The translations under genes and the position numbers were made by a program. DNA of 10,868 bases from Acidimicrobiaceae bacterium (GTDB taxonomy: Bacteria; Actinomycetota; Acidimicrobiia; Acidimicrobiales; Palsa-688): NCBI GenBank assembly GCA_009785715.1, contig WQVT01000033.1, forward strand, positions 1 to 10,868. The letters run 5' to 3'. Numbering within the stretch: the stretch's first letter is position 1; each line of letters starts with the position of its first letter. The notes under the pieces were generated by a model, which had not been told where the DNA came from, did no database searches, and was given only the letters and a program-made list of their open reading frames with translations. Shown here one piece after another: positions 7,217-10,868 of the stretch.

Positions 7217-7233
7217 GTTCACGAGTCCTTCAC
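7217..7233. promoter_or_regulatory. 11-bp-periodic GTTCAC repeat between dehydrogenase and amidohydrolase genes
   Basis: GTTCAC (7217-7222) is followed by CTTCAC (7228-7233), exactly 11 bp later on the plus strand; a third TTCAC at 7247-7251 is out of phase and includes the end of the dehydrogenase gene. The pair lies about 60 bp upstream of the predicted leaderless start of the amidohydrolase gene. Same layout as the sites at 2756, 9362 and 9420. Confidence 0.4.
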
Positions 7234-7247
7234 AGGCCGATGTCCCT

Positions 7248-7976
7248 TCACATGACGACCCCACCGTTGGGGCTGAACACCCAGCCGGCGTAGTAGTCGG
7301 CGTTCGGGGATGCCACGAATTCCACGGTGGCAGCAACGTCATCGGGCCTGCCCCACCGGCCGAGAGGGATGCCGGCGAGGGTCTCGTCGTTGTACTCCTC
7401 GGGATAGTCCGTGAGAAGTGGGGTCTCGATGGGACCGGGGGCGACGACATTGACGTGTACGCCGGACGGGGACAGCTCCCGGGCCAGCGCCTTGCTGAAG
7501 GCAATGACGCCACCCTTCGACGCGCTGTAATGGGTCATGGACACGGCGCCGATCAAACCGAGCTCAGACGCCACGTTGATGATCTTGCCGTGGCCAGCCT
7601 CGATCATCGCCGGCGCGACCACCCGGCAGGTGTTGAACACGCTCTTCAAGTTGATGGCGATCATCTCGTCCCATTCCGCCTCCGTCATGTCGACGAACCG
7701 CCGGCGGCTTCCGATCCCGGCGTTGTTGACGAGCACCTCGACCGGGCCGAGCGCGGCGGCGCCCAGCTCCAGGGCCCGGGCCACGTCGGCGCTGCTCGCA
7801 ACATCGACCGCTTCGTAAGAAGCGAGTCCGTCCAGCTCGGCGACGAGGTCGGGCAGGGGCCGGCGGTCGAGGAGCAGCAGCCGGTCACCTGACGCTGCGA
7901 AACGGCGGGCGACAGCCGCACCGATGCCGCCGGCAGCACCCGTGATCGCCACGACCCGGGGCCGCTCCGACGTCAC
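7248..7976 (-). CDS. Short-chain dehydrogenase/reductase
   Basis: Classical SDR oxidoreductase of 242 residues. The Rossmann signature TGAAGGIG is at 12-19, an Asp at 37 after the second strand suggests NAD(H) rather than NADP(H), NNAG is at 84-87, and the catalytic Ser137 (NVAS), Tyr150 and Lys154 (YSASK) are all present, followed by the PGPIETP loop. Substrate is unknown; the family oxidises or reduces alcohols, sugars and ketones. The start is GTG 7976, which overlaps the stop of the guanidinase-like gene in a GTGA arrangement, so the two are translationally coupled. A longer open frame extends upstream but lies over the ureohydrolase gene in another frame and is not real. No obvious step in guanidine hydrolysis needs a dehydrogenase, so the coupling hints at a wider substrate or a dedicated downstream product. 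Confidence 0.88.
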   Translation of the reverse strand: MTSERPRVVAITGAAGGIGAAVARRFAASGDRLLLLDRRPLPDLVAELDGLASYEAVDVASSADVARALELGAAALGPVEVLVNNAGIGSRRRFVDMTEAEWDEMIAINLKSVFNTCRVVAPAMIEAGHGKIINVASELGLIGAVSMTHYSASKGGVIAFSKALARELSPSGVHVNVVAPGPIETPLLTDYPEEYNDETLAGIPLGRWGRPDDVAATVEFVASPNADYYAGWVFSPNGGVVM

Positions 7977-9187
7977 TCTGCCGTTGGGTAGGGTCCCCAG
8001 GCGCTGGCACGGGCCCTGGCCGGTTTCCTTCCCAATTTGCCGCCCCGGACGAGGGTGGCGAGCGTATCGAGCACCACCCGGGCGCTGAGGAGGGACGTCT
8101 GTTCGGCCCAGTCGTAGGGCGGGGAGCACTCGACGATCTCCATGCCCGACAGCCCGCCCTCGGCCACCAGCCGCACCAGGCCGAGGGCCTCTCGGGGCAA
8201 CAGGCCGCCGGGCTCGGGCCACCCGGTGCCCGGTACGAAGCCGGCGTCCACCACGTCGATGTCGAAGGAGAGGTACACCGCCTTCGCCCCCTGCCACGCG
8301 AGCTCCAGGGCCGTCTCGGCAATCTTCTCGATGCCGACCCGCTCCACGTCGCCGACCGTCATGACGGTCGTGCCCCGTGCGCGGCCGACCTTGACGCCGG
8401 CCCTCGGCGCCTGCCAGCCGCCGATGCCGATCTGAACCAGGTTGGTGGCCGGGGCATTGGCGATGTTGGTGGCGTGGAACCACGGGGTCGTGTGCATCCG
8501 CTCGTCCAGGTCGAGCTCCTGGGTGTCCACGTGCCGGTCGAAGTGGATGATCCCGATGTTCCCGTCGACGTAGGGGGCCAGGCCGCGGACGGTCGGATAG
8601 CCGATGGAGTGGTCCCCGCCGAGGACCACGGGGAATACCCCTTCCGACGCCACGTGGCCGATGGCGCGGCTGATCTGGTCGAAGGACTTCTCGAGGTTTC
8701 CCGGGATCGTGAAGACGTCCCCGATGTCCACGACGTTGAGCTGCTCACGGAGGTCGACGCCGTATTCGTAGCTGTAGGTGCCGAAGAGGTTGGTGGCCCT
8801 GCGGATGCCCTGTGGCCCGAAGCGGGTGCCGGGCCGGTAGGTCGTGCCGGCATCCAGCGGCGCCCCGAAAATGGCTACCTCGGCGTCGCCCACGTCGTGG
8901 ACATCCTCGAGGTATGGACACTTGAGGAACGTTCCCCGCTCGCCGGCGAAGTGGGGCAGCTCGCCCCGCGCGAAGGTGGAGATAGAGCGGTCGGTGATCG
9001 ACTCGGCGGCCTCGAGCCCGTACTCGATCGCCCGGTCGACTTCCTCCCGCCACCGCCGATCGCTCAGGTTCGCTTCGGCCTGTTGGGCCCAGGCGCCCTC
9101 CCAAGCGGACATGCCCTGGCTACTCGTCGGCGGCGAGTCGGGCGGGAGGTGATGATGCGAGTGGTCGTGTTCGTGCTGGTCCGACAT
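7973..9187 (-). CDS. gdmH: GdmH-like guanidine hydrolase (ureohydrolase family) with His-rich N-terminus
   Basis: Ureohydrolase of 404 residues, longer than agmatinases (about 300-330) because of an N-terminal extension. Metal ligands are complete: H193 (GGDH), D217, H219 and D221 in HFDRHVDTQ, D309 and D311 (SFDIDVVDA), and E353 (VECSPPYD). The DRHVD box instead of DAHxD, the MHTTPWFHATN segment (231-241), TGWPEPGGLLPREAL and the extension match, from memory, the Synechocystis Sll1077 group, first annotated as agmatinase and shown to be a nickel-dependent guanidine hydrolase giving urea and ammonia. Residues 5-13 contain six histidines (HEHDHSHHH), a likely metal-binding tail. The start is ATG 9187, with GAGGGAG 7 nt upstream. 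First gene of a coupled pair with the dehydrogenase. The family is certain; the guanidine substrate is a strong inference, and other guanidino substrates remain possible. Confidence 0.8.
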   Translation of the reverse strand: MSDQHEHDHSHHHLPPDSPPTSSQGMSAWEGAWAQQAEANLSDRRWREEVDRAIEYGLEAAESITDRSISTFARGELPHFAGERGTFLKCPYLEDVHDVGDAEVAIFGAPLDAGTTYRPGTRFGPQGIRRATNLFGTYSYEYGVDLREQLNVVDIGDVFTIPGNLEKSFDQISRAIGHVASEGVFPVVLGGDHSIGYPTVRGLAPYVDGNIGIIHFDRHVDTQELDLDERMHTTPWFHATNIANAPATNLVQIGIGGWQAPRAGVKVGRARGTTVMTVGDVERVGIEKIAETALELAWQGAKAVYLSFDIDVVDAGFVPGTGWPEPGGLLPREALGLVRLVAEGGLSGMEIVECSPPYDWAEQTSLLSARVVLDTLATLVRGGKLGRKPARARASAWGPYPTAE

Positions 9188-9264
9188 GTCGTGGCTCCCT
9201 CGCAAATAGCGTCTATCCCTCCGTGCCCCGCAGCATCACCTTCGACACTGTGGGAGCTCCTCCC

Positions 9265-9296
9265 GGTCCAGGCTCACCGCAACCGGTAGCAGGACC
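9265..9296 (-). other. Imperfect hairpin in the guanidinase leader
   Basis: GGTCC (9265-9269) pairs with GGACC (9292-9296), and inside it GCTCACCG (9272-9279) pairs with CGGTAGC (9284-9290) with one bulge and a 4-nt loop. About 12 pairs in total. It lies in the predicted 5' leader of the guanidinase-like gene, roughly 80 nt before its start codon. No T-run follows, so it is not an obvious intrinsic terminator. Confidence 0.4.
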
Positions 9297-9335
9297 TCGG
9301 AGCTTCGTTCAGATTTCCGACAGGAAGTTAGGGCC

Positions 9336-9353
9336 ATCGGATGTCCATCCGAT
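9336..9353. promoter_or_regulatory. Perfect 8-bp inverted repeat, likely operator
   Basis: ATCGGATG (9336-9343), a 2-bp centre TC, and CATCCGAT (9346-9353) form a perfect palindrome, followed at once by a further partial ATCGG (9354-9358). It overlaps the candidate -10 and start-site region of the guanidinase promoter on the minus strand, a usual place for a dimeric repressor. I cannot assign a regulator family; none is encoded in the window. Confidence 0.5.
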
Positions 9354-9378
9354 ATCGGCGATGTGAACAGCGTGTCAA
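9349..9378 (-). promoter_or_regulatory. Candidate promoter of the guanidinase-dehydrogenase operon
   Basis: A consensus -35, TTGACA (9378-9373 on the minus strand), is followed after 18 nt by TATCGG (9354-9349), a weak -10 matching only the first three positions. The start would be near 9342, giving a leader of about 155 nt. The palindrome covers the -10 and start site. Confidence 0.35.
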
Positions 9379-9379
9379 C
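9362..9379 (-). promoter_or_regulatory. 11-bp-periodic GTTGAC/GTTCAC repeat facing the guanidinase gene
   Basis: On the minus strand GTTGACA (9379-9373) and GTTCACA (9368-9362) are exactly 11 bp apart with a 4-nt spacer. This is the arrangement of PhoP-type direct-repeat units and also compatible with a GlnR half-site pair. The first unit contains the TTGACA proposed as the -35, so the site could equally be just a promoter element. Confidence 0.4.
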
Positions 9380-9419
9380 GGTATGGACCGGATCGCTGGC
9401 CCCTTCACCGCGAACCTGT

Positions 9420-9458
9420 GTTCACATTCTCGTCACGGTCGGGAACGAATCTCGAAAC
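9420..9458 (+). promoter_or_regulatory. Four-unit 11-bp-periodic operator upstream of the cysteine hydrolase gene
   Basis: Four 5-mers sit at strict 11-bp steps: TTCAC (9421-9425, preceded by G), GTCAC (9432-9436), GAACG (9443-9447) and GAAAC (9454-9458), each separated by 6 nt. Units two to four follow the gTnAC-n6-GaAAC style of actinobacterial GlnR boxes; units one and two also resemble PhoP repeats. The array ends 58 bp before the preferred start at 9517. No TAnnnT -10 is visible between array and gene. Confidence 0.5.
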
Positions 9459-9516
9459 ACTGTTGCGGCAGCGTCCACGTGTCCCGGCAAGGAAGACCGA
9501 CACAGGAGTTGCCGAC

Positions 9517-10230
9517 TTGGCCGACCTGATCCGTCCGCTCCCCCCAAATGGCGGAGGACCTCGCAGCGTCCTGGGCGAAAAGACCGCCCTCGTCGTCGTA
9601 GATATTCAGCAGGGTGGTGCAGTGCCTGCAGCGGAGTCGGGGATCGCCGTCATGGACGGCTACGCCGAGATGGCCGCCCGTGCAGAGCTGCTCGTAACCA
9701 CCGCCAGGGCAGCGGGGTTGCCCGTCATATTCGTGCAAGAGTTGCACCGGGCCGACGGAGTTGACTTCGGGCGCGAGCTCGACGGCGACGAAGGAGTCCA
9801 CTGCGTCGAGGGCGCCGCGACCACCGAGCTCTGGCCGACGTTGCAGCCCGGACCGGGGGACTACTACGTGCCGAAGCGCCGGTACTCCGCCTTCTTCGGT
9901 ACCGACATGGACATCCTCCTCCGGGGCCTCGGCAGCGAGACCCTCGTGCTGATCGGCAGCCTCACCGACGTGTGCATCCACTACACGTTCGTCGATGCGC
10001 ATCAGAGAGATTTCCGCACCCGGGTCGTCGAGGACTGCGTGATCGGATCGTCCACGGCCGCGCACGAGGCCTCGCTCGCGGCCATGGAATACCTGCAGCA
10101 CGGCGCCCGGCGCACCACCGAGGAGCTGCTGGCCGAACTGCACGAGCGAGTCGAACCGCACTCGATCGTCGAACTGCACAGTCGCACGCCTGCCGGCGTC
10201 GGCGCCCCCCAAGAAACAGGAGTCCTGTGA
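9517..10230 (+). CDS. Isochorismatase-fold cysteine hydrolase (amidase-type)
   Basis: Cytoplasmic hydrolase of 237 residues in the isochorismatase/N-carbamoylsarcosine amidase superfamily, close to the usual 200-240. The catalytic triad is complete: D29 (VVVDIQ), K120 (VPKRRYSAFFGTD) and C153 (SLTDVCIHYT), followed by the VEDCVIGSS strand. A nucleophilic Cys indicates an amide- or ureido-cleaving member (RutB, biuret hydrolase or carbamoylsarcosine amidase type) rather than true isochorismatase. The start is uncertain: TTG 9517 has AGGAG 8 nt upstream and gives family length; GTG 9418 would add 33 residues but has no ribosome site and lies over the repeat array. Its end overlaps the solute-binding gene by 1 bp. 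In a guanidine/urea locus, an acylated or carbamoylated guanidino compound is an attractive substrate, but this is inference. Confidence 0.87.
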   Translation: MADLIRPLPPNGGGPRSVLGEKTALVVVDIQQGGAVPAAESGIAVMDGYAEMAARAELLVTTARAAGLPVIFVQELHRADGVDFGRELDGDEGVHCVEGAATTELWPTLQPGPGDYYVPKRRYSAFFGTDMDILLRGLGSETLVLIGSLTDVCIHYTFVDAHQRDFRTRVVEDCVIGSSTAAHEASLAAMEYLQHGARRTTEELLAELHERVEPHSIVELHSRTPAGVGAPQETGVL

Positions 10231-10868
10231 TGAAGCTCTCTCGTGTCAGGCGCCGCCATCAGGTCGCGGCCGTAGGCCTCGCCGCCCTGGTCGCCGGCAT
10301 GGGCTCCGCCGGCGTGTCCTCCGGGACAGCGGCGGCCGCGCCCAAGTCCTTCCCGAAGAGCCACACGCTCACCCTCAGCTTCCTGCAGGATCCGGGCCAG
10401 CCGCCCGACCCGGACGTGTACTACGCCGGGGAGGGGCTGCTCCTCACCCGGAACCTCTACCAGGGCCTCGTCCAGTTCCAGCCCGGTACCGCGACGAAGA
10501 AGGTCATCCCCTCACTCGCGACGAGTTGGAGCGAGTCGGCGGACCGGCTGACCTACACCTTCGACCTGCGGAAGGGCGTCAAGTTCCACGACGGCACGCC
10601 GTTCACCTCTGCGGCCATCGCACCGGACTTCGCGCGGCGGGCCGCCGTCAACGGAGGCCCCGCGTACATGGTCTCCGGTGTCGCCTCCGTGAAGCCCGAG
10701 GGGCCCTACAAGGTCGCGATCACGCTGAAGGCCAAGAACTCGGCGTTCCTCGACTTCCTGGCGTCGCCGTACGGACCCGTGATGGAGAGCCCAACGGCGC
10801 TCAAGGCGCACGCCGGCTCCAACCACGCTCAGACGTACCTCCAGACCCACGACATCGGGACCGGCCCC
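10230..10868 (+). CDS. Family-5 ABC transporter solute-binding protein, N-terminal part (truncated by window edge)
   Basis: Extracytoplasmic binding protein of a peptide/nickel-type ABC importer (SBP_bac_5). 213 codons are visible of a protein usually 500-600 long. Residues 5-9 are basic, 11-24 hydrophobic, and a run of alanines at 34-37 offers a signal-peptidase I site. The family signature LTYTFDLRKGVKFHDGTPFT lies at 107-126, after LTRNLYQGLV. No lipobox cysteine is visible, which is unusual if the host is Gram-positive. The ATG at 10230 overlaps the cysteine hydrolase stop (TGATG) and has AGGAG 7 nt upstream, so they are co-expressed; permease and ATPase genes are expected to the right. 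The cargo could be a peptide, a nickel chelate (as for NikA) or a guanidino compound; the visible part does not decide. Confidence 0.9.
   Translation, partial: MKLSRVRRRHQVAAVGLAALVAGMGSAGVSSGTAAAAPKSFPKSHTLTLSFLQDPGQPPDPDVYYAGEGLLLTRNLYQGLVQFQPGTATKKVIPSLATSWSESADRLTYTFDLRKGVKFHDGTPFTSAAIAPDFARRAAVNGGPAYMVSGVASVKPEGPYKVAITLKAKNSAFLDFLASPYGPVMESPTALKAHAGSNHAQTYLQTHDIGTGP

Larger units (their letters stand above)
9188..9516. other. 329-bp divergent intergenic region with several regulatory-looking elements
   Basis: Separates the guanidinase-like gene (minus) from the cysteine hydrolase gene (plus). From left to right it holds the guanidinase ribosome site, an imperfect hairpin at 9265-9296, a perfect palindrome at 9336-9353, a minus-strand TTGACA with an 11-bp repeat (9362-9379), and a plus-strand repeat array (9420-9458). 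I saw no tRNA, convincing small gene or known guanidine riboswitch core (no GGGATAAAAGCCCGG-like element, no paired ACGR-loop hairpins). Confidence 0.7.

Noticed and set aside
1738..9187. Two-subunit metformin hydrolase (MfmAB-like) from the two ureohydrolases
   Set aside because: In that enzyme two ureohydrolase genes are adjacent and one subunit is catalytically degraded; here both have full metal-ligand sets, are far apart, on opposite strands and of different subtypes.
9188..9516. Guanidine riboswitch (ykkC class I, mini-ykkC, ykkC-III)
   Set aside because: Looked for the conserved cores on both strands because of the guanidinase; no GGGATAAAAGCCCGG-type element, no two ACGR-loop hairpins and no class III pseudoknot sequence seen. 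A covariance search would be needed to exclude it fully.
10230..10868. Calling the binding protein NikA (nickel importer)
   Set aside because: Nickel demand of urease and guanidinase makes it tempting, but the visible third contains only general family-5 features, and the cargo cannot be read from it.
1..10868. CRISPR arrays, tRNA or rRNA genes, insertion sequences, phage attachment sites
   Set aside because: No repeated spacer-like units, tRNA-like cloverleaf ends, transposase motifs or long terminal inverted repeats were seen on either strand.

Overview
The window is GC-rich (roughly two thirds by eye) and densely packed, with GTG and TTG starts and frequent 1-8 bp gene overlaps. Urease is in the separate ureA-ureB-ureC arrangement, and its closest resemblance from memory is to actinobacterial proteins. 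An actinobacterium or another high-GC Gram-positive-like bacterium is the best guess; genus cannot be read from this stretch.

Layout. (1) 1-1564, minus strand: ureA, ureB and the first 318 codons of ureC, translationally coupled, running off the left edge. (2) 1738-2751, plus: a SpeB-type ureohydrolase divergent from urease. (3) 2850-6237, plus: an apparent operon of a calcineurin-type metallophosphoesterase, an APC-superfamily permease and an AbiEii-like nucleotidyltransferase; the last two overlap by 4 bp. (4) 9187-6228, minus: a second ureohydrolase that looks like the nickel-dependent guanidine hydrolase GdmH rather than agmatinase, a short-chain dehydrogenase overlapping it by 4 bp, and then an ACMSD-like amidohydrolase. 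(5) 9517-10868, plus: an isochorismatase-fold cysteine hydrolase overlapping by 1 bp the start of an exported family-5 ABC solute-binding protein, cut by the right edge.

Together this reads as a nitrogen-salvage locus. Two ureohydrolases release urea from guanidino compounds (guanidine itself for the second, if the assignment is right), and urease splits the urea. Urease and GdmH-type guanidinase both need nickel, and the GdmH-like protein starts with a histidine cluster that could bind it. The permease, the solute-binding protein and the cysteine hydrolase may bring in or pre-process substrates, but their specificities are inferred only from position.

The main hidden signal is regulatory. 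Four sites in three of the larger intergenic regions carry GTTCAC followed or preceded, exactly 11 bp away, by a similar TNAC unit. This layout is typical of OmpR-family regulators such as GlnR (nitrogen) or PhoP (phosphate). At 9336-9353 a perfect palindrome overlaps the predicted promoter of the guanidinase gene, whose about 150-nt leader can fold into a long hairpin. I looked for known guanidine riboswitch cores and did not find one.
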